Notes under the pieces: generated by a model
Told to the model about the DNA's origin: nothing
Database searches by the model: none
The model's input: only the letters and a program-made list of their open reading frames with translations
Part shown: positions 33,461-42,200 of the stretch, in pieces
How positions within the stretch are numbered: the stretch's first letter is position 1
Layout: each line of letters begins with the position of its first letter
Assembly (NCBI GenBank): GCA_039804025.1
Contig: JBDRZP010000011.1
Location: forward strand, 1 to 64,000
Origin: a candidate division WOR-3 bacterium
GTDB lineage: Bacteria; Hydrothermota; Hydrothermia; Hydrothermales; JAJRUZ01
DNA length: 64,000 nucleotides
Direction: 5' to 3'
Translations under genes and position numbers: made by a program

Positions 33461-34376
33461 GGAAAGAGCCGTTATAAACATAAAAACACATAACTTACAG
33501 CTCTGTAAAGAACACTTTTTAGAAAGATTTGAATCAGAAACTAAAAGAATAATTAAAAAATATAAAATGATTAAAAATGAAGATAAGGTAGCAGTTGCAG
33601 TTTCAGGAGGCAAAGATTCTCTCTCCCTTTTATATGTTCTTCATAAACTTAAATACAATGTCCTTGGAATACATTTAAACCTTGGTATATATAGTGAAAA
33701 TTATTCTTTAAATTCTGAAAACTTTGTTAGAGATTTTCAGGAGAAATTTAATATACCAATTTTAATTTATGATATAAAGAGAAATCAGGAAAAGGGAATT
33801 GAAGACCTTATTAAAAATAGATGGAAAGAAAAACCCTGTTCAGTTTGTGGTATGGTTAAAAGATATTTAATGAACATTCTTGCACTCAAAAATAACTGTA
33901 ATGTTTTAGCAACAGGACACAACCTTGATGATGAATCAGCAAGACTCTTCGGAAATATTCTATACTGGCAGGAAGAACATATTGAGCATCAGGAATTGGT
34001 TTTAAAAGAAGAAGAAGGTTTACTCAAAAAAGTTAAACCCTTTATTTTTTTCACTGAAAAGGAAATTGCTTTATATGCTATTTTAAAAGGAATTCCATAT
34101 ATAAGGGATGAGTGTCCTTACTCAATTGGTGCAAAAACTTTAAAATATAAAAGTATTCTAAATAATCTTGAAAATGATTCACCGGGAACAAAATTGAGAT
34201 TTCTAAAGGGATTTTATGAATTTAAAAGCAAAATAAATAAAAGTAATTTAAAAACTTTTAAGGGAACAAAAAAGTGCCAGGAGTGTGGAATGCCTACAAA
34301 AAGGGATATATGCACTTTTTGCACAACCTTTGAAAAACATCCTTTTAAAATTGAATTAAAGGTAAATGAAGGATAA
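33441..34376 (+). CDS. ttuA: tRNA-5-methyluridine(54) 2-sulfurtransferase, TtuA-like
   Basis: A 311-aa PP-loop ATPase of the TtcA/TtuA/NcsA group. An N-terminal zinc site (Cys3, Cys6, Cys22, His25), P-loop VAVSGGKDSLSLLY, cluster cysteines KPCSVCGMVKRY and later DECPY, and a second zinc finger at the C-terminus (CQECG... CTFC) give the TtuA layout. TtuA adenylates C2 of m5U54 and inserts sulfur to make s2T54, stabilising tRNA in thermophiles. The TtuB-like carrier is at 4817. An NcsA/Ncs6-type role at U34 is the main alternative. Confidence 0.82.
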   Translation: MRCRICKERAVINIKTHNLQLCKEHFLERFESETKRIIKKYKMIKNEDKVAVAVSGGKDSLSLLYVLHKLKYNVLGIHLNLGIYSENYSLNSENFVRDFQEKFNIPILIYDIKRNQEKGIEDLIKNRWKEKPCSVCGMVKRYLMNILALKNNCNVLATGHNLDDESARLFGNILYWQEEHIEHQELVLKEEEGLLKKVKPFIFFTEKEIALYAILKGIPYIRDECPYSIGAKTLKYKSILNNLENDSPGTKLRFLKGFYEFKSKINKSNLKTFKGTKKCQECGMPTKRDICTFCTTFEKHPFKIELKVNEG

Positions 34377-35118
34377 AAAAATTTTTGTTATAATACCTGT
34401 TTTCAATGAGGGAGAAACACTTTACAGAATAATTGCAGAAACAAAAGACACTTTACCTGAAGCAAAGATAATCGTAGTTGACGATGGTTCAGATCCACCT
34501 GTAAGACTTATAAAAAATCCTAAATTGATTCTTATAAGGCATGATGAAAATAAAGGTTATGGCTATACTTTAATAAGTGGTATAAATTTTTCAATCTCAG
34601 AAGGGGCTGAAATAATTCTAACAATAGACTCAGATGGACAACACTTCCCAAAAAGAATACCTGAATTTTTAAAAAAGATTGAAAAAAATGACTTAGTTTC
34701 AGGGACACGTTACCACCCTCTTTCCATTAAATTATCAGAACCCCCATTTGATAGAAAAATAATAAATAAAATAATAACAGAAATTTTAAATGAATTAACT
34801 GGTTACAGAATAACTGATTCCTTCTGTGGTTACAGGTGTTATAGAAGTTTTGTATTTGAAGGATTTTACCCTGAGGATAAAGGTTACGGATTTCCACTTG
34901 AATTATGGTATCACATTTACAAACACAAATTTAAATATGATGAAGTTCCAGTCGAACTTTATTATCCCGTTAAAAAAGATTTCCCAGGTGAAATAAGTTA
35001 TTCTGAAAAGAGATTAAAGTATTATTTAAAAATAATAGAAAAAAAGTTTAACAAAAAAGTTACTAAAAAGGGAATGGAACTTTTTAAAAAATATTTAATG
35101 GAAAGGGAGAAAGTATGA
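34366..35118 (+). CDS. Family 2 glycosyltransferase
   Basis: A 250-aa GT-A fold transferase resembling dolichyl/undecaprenyl-phosphate mannosyl or glucosyl transferases: VIIPVFNEGETLYRII, VVDDGSD, DSDGQHFPKRIPEF (DxD metal site), GTRYHP, DSFCGYRCYR and KGYGFPLELWYHIYK. There is no C-terminal membrane domain. It overlaps ttuA by 11 nt and the deacetylase by 4 nt. It is not a GT4 enzyme, so it is not an obvious BshA, but its place next to BshB1- and BshC-like genes leaves a role in that pathway open. Confidence 0.85.
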   Translation: MKDKKIFVIIPVFNEGETLYRIIAETKDTLPEAKIIVVDDGSDPPVRLIKNPKLILIRHDENKGYGYTLISGINFSISEGAEIILTIDSDGQHFPKRIPEFLKKIEKNDLVSGTRYHPLSIKLSEPPFDRKIINKIITEILNELTGYRITDSFCGYRCYRSFVFEGFYPEDKGYGFPLELWYHIYKHKFKYDEVPVELYYPVKKDFPGEISYSEKRLKYYLKIIEKKFNKKVTKKGMELFKKYLMEREKV

Positions 35119-35804
35119 AAAAAACTCTAATTGCCTTTGGTGCCCATCCTGATGATGTGGAACTCTCCATAGGTGGTTTTATTGCAAAACTTTCAAGAAA
35201 GGGGTATAAAGTTATAATATGCGATTTAACAAATGGTGAACCTACACCCTTTGGGAATCCTGAAACAAGAAAAAAAGAATCAGAGGAAGCAGCAAAAATT
35301 CTCGGTGTAGAAAGAATAACACTTGATTTACCAAACAGATACCTGATGGATAGTGTGGAAGCAAGAATAAAAGTTGCAGAAGTTATGAGAGAATTTAAAC
35401 CTGAAATAATATTAACCCACCATGGAGAGGATCAGCATCCTGACCACATAGAAACAAGGAAAATTGTTCAGGCTGCAAGATTTTATTCAAAACTTACAAA
35501 AGTGGACTGGAAAGGAGAACCATTTTATCCACCAAAACTTTTATTCTTTCACGCCTCCCATAAAAGAAAAATCTTTCATCCTCATTTAGTTATAGATATA
35601 ACAGATACCTTTGAAATAAAAATGAAAGCATGCGATGCCTATAAATCCCAATTTGGTTTTTATGAAGAGAAAAGAAGAGAATTTCTTAACATAATAGAAA
35701 TATTTAATAGATTTTATGGAAGACTAATAGGTGTAAAATATGGTGAAATTCTTTTTATTGAAGAACCCCTTCCTGTTAAGAGTTTTGATTTTCTCTTTGA
35801 GTAA
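35115..35804 (+). CDS. PIG-L/BshB1-like N-acetylglucosaminyl deacetylase
   Basis: A 229-aa zinc-dependent deacetylase of the LmbE/PIG-L family. The zinc motif is AHPDDVE (His11, Asp13, Asp14) and the third ligand is in DQHPDH. The LTNGEPTPFGNPETRKKESEEAAKILGV segment resembles BshB1, which deacetylates GlcNAc-malate during bacillithiol synthesis. The next gene is BshC-like, which supports that assignment. Other LmbE substrates are possible. Confidence 0.8.
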   Translation: MKKTLIAFGAHPDDVELSIGGFIAKLSRKGYKVIICDLTNGEPTPFGNPETRKKESEEAAKILGVERITLDLPNRYLMDSVEARIKVAEVMREFKPEIILTHHGEDQHPDHIETRKIVQAARFYSKLTKVDWKGEPFYPPKLLFFHASHKRKIFHPHLVIDITDTFEIKMKACDAYKSQFGFYEEKRREFLNIIEIFNRFYGRLIGVKYGEILFIEEPLPVKSFDFLFE

Positions 35805-35810
35805 TAAAAA

Positions 35811-36935
35811 ATGGAATTATACAAAATCCCTGAAAAATCCGGTGAATTTATAATTAAACCTTTAAATACTGAGGAAATTTTAAAATTATGTGAGGAAAAT
35901 AGAAAAAAAAGAGAGAAATTTAAAAAATTTTTTGATTTTGAAATTAAAGGTAATTTTACAGTTACATCCTCCCATCAAACAGTTTTTTATCATCCAGGAA
36001 TATGGATAAAACCTTTATTTATGACTGAATTAAAAAAAAGAGGAATAAATTCAAAATTTTATGAAAATGATATAGATGGGACTGATAGAATTTTTTTTTA
36101 TTATCCTGATAAAGAATTTAAGATAAAAAGAGAATTTTTATTTTACAGTCCCTTTAAAATTGCCCTTGAATATATTGAGAGTAAAGAAATTGAAAAAAAT
36201 AAAAGTCTGATTGAAAAAGTTATTGAAAAACTTCCCGAAAATTTAAAAATAAGAGCAGAAAAATTTTTTCAAATTTTTTTTAAAAATCTTGAAATAAAAA
36301 ATTTTTTTTCAGAAGCCTTCTCAACTTCAAGAATTCAATTTGAACAGGAAGCACTATATGAAAATTTTTTTCTTTCAGATATCTTAACTTCAAAAGAATT
36401 TTTTTCCTTTTTTTCCTATTTTTTTATCAATGCTGAGAAAGTTTATGAATGTTATAATGAAGCAATAATTGAGTATAGAAAAAAATTTAATATAAAGAAT
36501 AAAACTGAACCAGCCCTTCTTTTAGAAAAAAAGGATGATATAATAGAACTCCCCTTTTTCTTAAATTTAAAAGAAAGATTTAGAGTTTTTAAAAAGAAGG
36601 ATAATCTATACACTGAAAAATTTGAAATTTATCTTGGTAGGGAAAAAGAGGAAGTATTATTTAATTCAATTACATTACCAATAAGACCAAGAAGTTTAAT
36701 TTTATCAATGTATTATAAAATCTTTGAATCTGACCTTTTTTATCATGGCATTTCAGGTAAAAATTATGATATAGCAACAGATATTTTTATAGAGAAACTT
36801 TTCGGAATTTCCCCACCTGTTACAGGAGTTATAAGTTTAACCCTTTTCTTAGAGAATATAGAGAGAAGGGATTTTCCTTTTTTCTTTTTTGATAAAGGAG
36901 GAATATTAGATTTAATAAACTCTACTTTTTCTTAA
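35811..36935 (+). CDS. BshC-like protein (putative cysteine ligase)
   Basis: A 374-aa protein with the BshC-type Rossmann beginning (TVTSSHQTVFYHPGIWIKPLF, comparable to the TTGQQPG region of BshC) and a conserved tail, LPIRPRSLILSMYYKIF then DLFYHGISGKNYD and FGISPPVTGVISLTL. It is shorter than standard BshC (about 540 aa) and lacks part of the middle. It matches a BshC-related group remembered from planctomycetes and others. In bacillithiol synthesis BshC adds cysteine to GlcN-malate. Whether this makes bacillithiol or a variant thiol is open. It overlaps the convergent YbbR gene by 14 nt. Confidence 0.6.
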   Translation: MELYKIPEKSGEFIIKPLNTEEILKLCEENRKKREKFKKFFDFEIKGNFTVTSSHQTVFYHPGIWIKPLFMTELKKRGINSKFYENDIDGTDRIFFYYPDKEFKIKREFLFYSPFKIALEYIESKEIEKNKSLIEKVIEKLPENLKIRAEKFFQIFFKNLEIKNFFSEAFSTSRIQFEQEALYENFFLSDILTSKEFFSFFSYFFINAEKVYECYNEAIIEYRKKFNIKNKTEPALLLEKKDDIIELPFFLNLKERFRVFKKKDNLYTEKFEIYLGREKEEVLFNSITLPIRPRSLILSMYYKIFESDLFYHGISGKNYDIATDIFIEKLFGISPPVTGVISLTLFLENIERRDFPFFFFDKGGILDLINSTFS

Positions 36936-37827
36936 AAAGTTTAACCCTAACATTTTCTGGTTCCAGTTTTACTACACTAACATTATCTGGAAGCCTGACT
37001 TTGGGTTTAAGAAAAAATTCACCCTCAGAAAAATTCAAAGCATTTACAATTACACTAATATCCTCTCTATTTAAATTTCTCAAAACCGATTCAGGTCCCT
37101 TTAATCTTAAAAACAATTTTGAAGGTTCAGTTTCAATCATATACTCTTTTGGAGCTAAAACTATATAAGGAATATTTGTAAAATCTTTTTCTTCAAGTCT
37201 TTCTATTTCTACATAAACATCTATTGAATCAGGAGAGATATCTATAACTTCTGATGGTTTTAAAAGACCAACCTTTTCTCTAAAACTTTTTTCTCTTTTT
37301 TCCACTGACACATAATTGGTTTTTATACTATCTATACTTTTTAAAATTGAAAGAGGTCCTGTTATTTTTACGTATCCTTCAGCTTTTTTTAACTTAATAG
37401 TAAAGCCAGATCTTGGATTTCCTGTTATCATTGCACTTACAGGAACTTCCTTTTCGGATTTTTTATCAAATCTTAAATTTAAAAAATCCTGTTTGAATTT
37501 TATATCATTTATTTTTACAAAATGAGGTATTACGAATTTTATATCAGAAGTTTTATAAATATTTTTACCCCTTTTGGGATTCTCAAGATTAATTAAAAAT
37601 TTGGGTCTAAAAAAATTAATAAAGATAAGAGACCTACCATCTGCTACTACTTCCACCTTTATTTTTTTAGGGGGAGGTTCAAGAAAAGTAAGAGAATCAG
37701 GAATTCCTTCATAAGTTATTTCAAAATCCCTTTCCACCTTATAAGTTTTACTGGTAACAGAAAAAAACCAGATCAAAATTCCAAAAACAAAGGAAATTAA
37801 AATTTCTATTATATCCCTTTTTTTCAT
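36922..37827 (-). CDS. YbbR/CdaR-domain membrane-anchored protein
   Basis: A 301-aa protein with one N-terminal membrane helix (residues 9-26) and several YbbR-type beta domains on the outside (VPVSAMITGNPRSGFTI, VKITGPLSILKSIDSI, VYVEIE, FLRLKGPESVLRNL). In Firmicutes CdaR regulates the diadenylate cyclase CdaA; no cdaA is visible in the window. It is downstream of the macro-domain gene on the same strand. Confidence 0.8.
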   Translation of the reverse strand: MKKRDIIEILISFVFGILIWFFSVTSKTYKVERDFEITYEGIPDSLTFLEPPPKKIKVEVVADGRSLIFINFFRPKFLINLENPKRGKNIYKTSDIKFVIPHFVKINDIKFKQDFLNLRFDKKSEKEVPVSAMITGNPRSGFTIKLKKAEGYVKITGPLSILKSIDSIKTNYVSVEKREKSFREKVGLLKPSEVIDISPDSIDVYVEIERLEEKDFTNIPYIVLAPKEYMIETEPSKLFLRLKGPESVLRNLNREDISVIVNALNFSEGEFFLKPKVRLPDNVSVVKLEPENVRVKLFKKK

Positions 37828-37830
37828 TAA

Positions 37831-38364
37831 TTATAAAAACTCTTCAAAATACTTACAGGTTTCTAAGTTTATATCACAGAGATAAACTTCTCTAATTGAA
37901 TCTGCCTCCCTGGTAAGAAAATCCTTAACTTCCTCCACTATTATTTTAGTTCCCTTTTCTTTTGGAAAACCAAAAATACCTGTTGAAATAGCAGGAATAG
38001 CAATACTTTTTATTTTTTTATCTTCACCAAGTTTTAATGCGCTTCTAACAGCATTTTTTAACTTTTTTTCCTCATCACCCTCACCCCATCTTGGACCAAC
38101 AGCATGTATTACATATTTAGCCTTCAGTTTTCCTGCACTTGTTACAACAGCACTTCCCACAGGACAATAACCAATTTTATCACTTTCTTCCTGTATAATT
38201 TTTCCACCTTTTCTCACAATAACTCCTGCAAGTCCTCCCCCATGTTTCAAGTACTCATTCGCAGCATTTACTATTGCGTCAACTTCAAGTTCAGTAATAT
38301 CACCATAAAAAACATATACTTTTCTTTTATTTATTTCTTTCTCCTTTAAAATTTCGGTGGTCAT
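37831..38364 (-). CDS. Macro-domain ADP-ribose-binding protein
   Basis: A 177-aa protein that is essentially one macro domain: [27 protein letters not shown] near residue 30 and [25 protein letters not shown] near residue 125. This is the YmdB/TM-type form that hydrolyses O-acetyl-ADP-ribose or removes ADP-ribose from proteins. The promoter TATAAT is 6 nt before the ATG, so its mRNA is probably leaderless. Divergent from the 566-aa gene with a 39-nt gap. Confidence 0.9.
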   Translation of the reverse strand: MTTEILKEKEINKRKVYVFYGDITELEVDAIVNAANEYLKHGGGLAGVIVRKGGKIIQEESDKIGYCPVGSAVVTSAGKLKAKYVIHAVGPRWGEGDEEKKLKNAVRSALKLGEDKKIKSIAIPAISTGIFGFPKEKGTKIIVEEVKDFLTREADSIREVYLCDINLETCKYFEEFL

Positions 38365-38403
38365 TTTTTAATTATATACCATTTTTAAGTTAAAATTAAA
38401 AAT

Positions 38404-40104
38404 ATGGAAAAAAGACTTTTACAAGATGAAAAAGAATATTTAAATAAGATGATTAGAATTGCTAATAAAAAGGGAGTTTGTGTAAAGATTGTTGAAGATA
38501 ATGAAAGGGGGAGAATATTTATGGTGGCAAAAGATTGGCCAGGACTCCAGGATGCAATTTCAACTGCAATACATGAAAGGGGGTTTAATCTTAAGTTCTT
38601 TATGGGGTTTGTTCTTGAGAATGATTTAGCCGGTATAATTGCAGAGGTAGATATAAGAGATAAAGAAATAAGAGAAAAGTTTAACAAAGAAAAGGAATTT
38701 TTAAAACATTATTTACCTGATATTGCTAAATTTGATCCATGGATGAAAAGTTTAATTGATTCAACGGCTTCAAAATTAAGAATTTTCAGAGAGGTTTTAA
38801 GAATTTTAAGAAAAGAAGTGAAAAAGAAAAAATTGATAAAGGAAATAGTTCTTGAAACTGAAAAATTCTTTTCTTCAAGATCATGGGCTTATATAGGAGA
38901 TAGAAAACCTCAGGATTTAGCTCAACAGATTTTAATGCAGATTGAACTTAGAAACTTAGTCAAGGAAAAAGGGGGTATTCATGTCCATATTAAAAATTTC
39001 AGAACAGTTTCAGAGGAGTTAACTGGCATTTTAATAGCAGGTCCAGCAAGAGAACTTTTTTTAGATCAGGTTTTGGATGTTTTAAGGGATATAATACCTG
39101 ATTTTAGAAGGAAGTTTGAAAAGGTTTTTACAGAAGAGGGTGTTACTGTTATAAGACTTGAAATTCAAACACCAGAGGAAACATGGTATCCTGAGGAAAA
39201 ACATCTTTTAATTGAAAACTATTTAATTGAACATCTTAAATTAAGAAGAAGAAAAATATTGAGTGAAAGAATGAGGATAAGTCCTGAAATTATTGGAAGA
39301 ATAATAATTCCATCTCTTATTCAAGAAGCAAGAAATACAAAAATACCACAGATTTATATTTCTTTAACGGGTATAACTGAAGAAAACTACTACTTTAAAA
39401 TAATGGGGGTTGTGCCAAGAAAGGAGGAAGGTTCATACACCGATAATATTATAAAGTTTCTTGATAAAGAAGAAGGCATAAGGGTTTTATCTTCAAAAGC
39501 ACCGACCTTTTCCCATGAATTCGAAATAATAATTATTAATATATGTGCTGAAACAATTATATATGATACACCGGAGGATGTTTATAAGAGGTTAAATGAA
39601 ATTTTAAGGGAATTAATAGGATCTTTTAGGGATTTTGATCAGGGATTAAGAAATATAGAACAGTTCAAATTTAATCAACTGGAAGAAAAAATGGCAGGTT
39701 CTGGGATTGAATCCCATCTTTTAAGGAGACTCTTTTATTCCTTAGATGAATTTTTCAGAGTTCAAGCGGATATAGATGATCTTTCCGTAGGTTTTAAAAT
39801 ATTCTGGGATAGTATTAATAAATATATTAGTAAACACGAATTTATATGCAATTTGAAAAATGCAAAAAAAACCTCAATAATTACTTTCTGTGGAGAGCAT
39901 TCAGAAAAGATATTTGAAAAAATTCTTGATGAATTCAGAGGAAAAGAAATCTCTGCTTTGAGATTTGATGACCTTGGTTTTATTGCTTATTTAATATTTT
40001 TATCTTATAATCAAAAACCTGTAGAGTATGAAGAAATCTACAAAAAACTGAAAAAAATCTGCGAAAATCTTTTAATAAAGGTTCAAATCCCTGAAAAAGT
40101 GTAA
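38404..40104 (+). CDS. Uncharacterised 566-aa protein with ACT-like N-terminus
   Basis: The function is not recognised. Residues about 20-75 (KIVEDNERGRIFMVAKDWPGLQDAISTAIHERGFNLKF...) have the strand-helix-strand rhythm and D.PGL motif of ACT domains, which sense small ligands. The rest is helical with two further possible ACT-like or ferredoxin-like repeats (IHVHIKNFRTVSEELTGILIAG; IYISLTGITEENYYFKIMGVV). There are no membrane helices, no catalytic motif and no DNA-binding motif that I can name. It is immediately upstream of sucC (5-nt gap), which hints at a role in central metabolism. It is probably leaderless (TAAAAT 7 nt before the ATG). Confidence 0.7.
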   Translation: MEKRLLQDEKEYLNKMIRIANKKGVCVKIVEDNERGRIFMVAKDWPGLQDAISTAIHERGFNLKFFMGFVLENDLAGIIAEVDIRDKEIREKFNKEKEFLKHYLPDIAKFDPWMKSLIDSTASKLRIFREVLRILRKEVKKKKLIKEIVLETEKFFSSRSWAYIGDRKPQDLAQQILMQIELRNLVKEKGGIHVHIKNFRTVSEELTGILIAGPARELFLDQVLDVLRDIIPDFRRKFEKVFTEEGVTVIRLEIQTPEETWYPEEKHLLIENYLIEHLKLRRRKILSERMRISPEIIGRIIIPSLIQEARNTKIPQIYISLTGITEENYYFKIMGVVPRKEEGSYTDNIIKFLDKEEGIRVLSSKAPTFSHEFEIIIINICAETIIYDTPEDVYKRLNEILRELIGSFRDFDQGLRNIEQFKFNQLEEKMAGSGIESHLLRRLFYSLDEFFRVQADIDDLSVGFKIFWDSINKYISKHEFICNLKNAKKTSIITFCGEHSEKIFEKILDEFRGKEISALRFDDLGFIAYLIFLSYNQKPVEYEEIYKKLKKICENLLIKVQIPEKV

Positions 40105-40109
40105 AAGAA

Positions 40110-41255
40110 ATGAAACTACTTGAATATCAAGGAAGGATTTTATTTGAAAAATATGGAATCCCTGTTAAAAAGGGAGATGTGGCAAAAACACCTGAAGAAG
40201 CATACGAAATTCACAAAAAAATAGGAGGGGAAGTGGTCATTAAAGCCCAGGTTCCGGTTGGTGGAAGGGGAAAAGCGGGTGGAATAAAAATTTCTGATTC
40301 ACCTGAAAGGACCAAGGAACTTGCAGAAAAAATACTTTCTTTAACTATAAAATCATACCCAGTAAAAAAGGTTCTTGTGGCTGAAAGTGCAAAAATTAAA
40401 AAGGAAATGTACTTATCTCTTACACTTGACAGAAAAAGTTCTAAAATTCTTTTAATGGCAATTAGAGAAGGTGGAATTGAAGTTGAAGAAATTGCAAGGG
40501 AAAGACCCGAAAGTATTTACACAGATTTTATACCAGTATTAAGGGGGATATCAAATTATCAATTAAGAAGGTTTTCAAGTTTTCTTTTCCCTGATAACAT
40601 TAACTTAAGGAAAGAGGCTGAATCAATACTTTTAAAAATATATAAACTATTTAGAGAATGTAATGCAAATCTTGTGGAAATTAATCCTCTTGCCCTCTGT
40701 GATGATGGGAAACTGTGGGCTATTGATTCAAAAATAATATTAGATGACAATGCTTCTTATAAATATCCTGAATTTGTTCCAGAAAGGGACATGGATTATG
40801 AAAACCTGAAAGAATTTGAAGCAAAGGAACATGGATTATCCTATGTTAAACTTAACGGAAAAGTTGGTTGTGTTGTAAATGGCGCTGGTCTTGCAATGGC
40901 TACTATGGATACCCTTAAAAAATTCGGGGGTGAACCCGCTAATTTCCTTGATATAGGTGGTTCATCATCTCCTGAAAAAGTAAAGGCAGCTATACAAATT
41001 CTTCTTTCTGATGCAAATGTAAAATCTGTATTTTTAAATATATTTGGCGGTATAACAAGATGTGATGATGTAGCAAATGGTCTTGTTAGTGCTTTTAAAG
41101 AGTTAAAACCTAATGTCCCAATTGTAATAAGACTTACAGGAACAAATGAAGAGGAAGGAAGGAAAATAATTGAAAATTCAGGACTTAAACTTTTTACTGC
41201 AAAAAGCATGGATGAAGGCGCAAAATTAGCAGTTGAAATGGCTGAGAAGATGTAA
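40110..41255 (+). CDS. sucC: Succinate-CoA ligase, ADP-forming, beta subunit
   Basis: A 381-aa ATP-grasp protein of the SucC family that makes ATP from succinyl-CoA. KAQVPVGGRGKAGGIK is the ATP-binding start, EINPLALCDDGKLWAIDSKI the metal site, and the C-terminal CoA-ligase domain contains LNGKVGCVVNGAGLAMATMD, FLDIGGSSSPEKV and NIFGGITRCDDVANG. The alpha subunit gene sucD, usually adjacent, is not here; asd follows. It must pair with an alpha subunit encoded elsewhere. Confidence 0.92.
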   Translation: MKLLEYQGRILFEKYGIPVKKGDVAKTPEEAYEIHKKIGGEVVIKAQVPVGGRGKAGGIKISDSPERTKELAEKILSLTIKSYPVKKVLVAESAKIKKEMYLSLTLDRKSSKILLMAIREGGIEVEEIARERPESIYTDFIPVLRGISNYQLRRFSSFLFPDNINLRKEAESILLKIYKLFRECNANLVEINPLALCDDGKLWAIDSKIILDDNASYKYPEFVPERDMDYENLKEFEAKEHGLSYVKLNGKVGCVVNGAGLAMATMDTLKKFGGEPANFLDIGGSSSPEKVKAAIQILLSDANVKSVFLNIFGGITRCDDVANGLVSAFKELKPNVPIVIRLTGTNEEEGRKIIENSGLKLFTAKSMDEGAKLAVEMAEKM

Positions 41256-41264
41256 AGCTTATTT

Positions 41265-42200
41265 ATGAGAATCTGTATTCTTGGTGCAAGTGGTCTTGTT
41301 GGAAAAACTCTTCTAAAAGTTTTAGAGGAGAAAAAATTCCCCTTTAAAGAAATCATTCTTTTTGGAGGAGAAGAAAAAGAAATAAAAATAAATGGAAAAG
41401 AATTTAAAATAGAAAAATTTGAAGGAAAATTACCTGAATGTGACCTTTTTTTTTCCTGTCTTGATACAGATGAAGCAATTCAAATTGTTCCCCAAATATT
41501 AAAAATGAGAAAAAGAGTTATTGATAATTCTTCAGCCTTCAGACTAAAAGAGGATGTCCCCCTTGTGATACCAGAAATAAATATAAATGTCCTGAAAAAA
41601 GAAAATCTTCTAATTGCAAATCCCAACTGTTCCACAATTCAACTTTTACTTTCAATTTTCCCACTTTTTAAATTCGGAATTAAAAAAATTTTTGTATCAA
41701 CATATCAATCGGTGTCAGGGGCAGGTAAAAAGGGACTTTTATCTTATAATTATGAAAAAAGGGGTGAAATATATAAGGAAAGTCCCTTCCCTTATAGGAT
41801 TTTTGAAAACCTATTTCCTTACATAGGAGAAATAGAAGAAGGTGAAACTCTTGAAGAAAGAAAAATAAAGGAAGAAAGTAAGAAAATTTTAAATAGAAGA
41901 GATATAGAAATTTACCCTTTATGTGTAAGAGTTCCTGTTCCATATGTTCATTCCCAAACTGTTTTTCTTGAAATCTCAAAAAGTGTAAAAGAAGAGGAAA
42001 TAATAGATGAAATTAATAGTAAAAGTTATTTAAAATATGAGGAAATTCCATCACCAATTAATTATATAGATAAAGATATTGTCGGAATAGGAAGGATAAA
42101 AGTAAATGGTAAAATTGTTAAATTTTTTTCCTGTATGGATAATTTAAGAAAAGGTGCTGCAACCAATGCAATACAAATAGGGGAGTATTATGTCAGATAA
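41265..42200 (+). CDS. asd: Aspartate-semialdehyde dehydrogenase
   Basis: A 311-aa NADP-dependent enzyme of the lysine/threonine/methionine and meso-DAP pathways. GASGLVGKTLLKVL is the nucleotide-binding loop, NPNCSTIQLLL carries the catalytic Cys (about 127), TYQSVSGAGKKG is the substrate loop, and VRVPVPYVHSQTV with the final DNLRKGAATNAIQIGE match the family. The typical length is about 330-370, so it is compact. It overlaps the sigma-factor start by 11 nt. Confidence 0.93.
   Translation: MRICILGASGLVGKTLLKVLEEKKFPFKEIILFGGEEKEIKINGKEFKIEKFEGKLPECDLFFSCLDTDEAIQIVPQILKMRKRVIDNSSAFRLKEDVPLVIPEININVLKKENLLIANPNCSTIQLLLSIFPLFKFGIKKIFVSTYQSVSGAGKKGLLSYNYEKRGEIYKESPFPYRIFENLFPYIGEIEEGETLEERKIKEESKKILNRRDIEIYPLCVRVPVPYVHSQTVFLEISKSVKEEEIIDEINSKSYLKYEEIPSPINYIDKDIVGIGRIKVNGKIVKFFSCMDNLRKGAATNAIQIGEYYVR

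Noticed and set aside
38385-38687. Minus-strand 100-aa frame opposite the start of the 566-aa gene
   Set aside because: Ser/Ile/Leu-rich antisense reading of A+T-rich coding DNA; the plus-strand frame is far longer and has a promoter at its start.
40841-41356. Minus-strand 171-aa frame opposite sucC/asd
   Set aside because: It covers conserved sucC motifs in antisense and has no recognisable domain, so it is a shadow.
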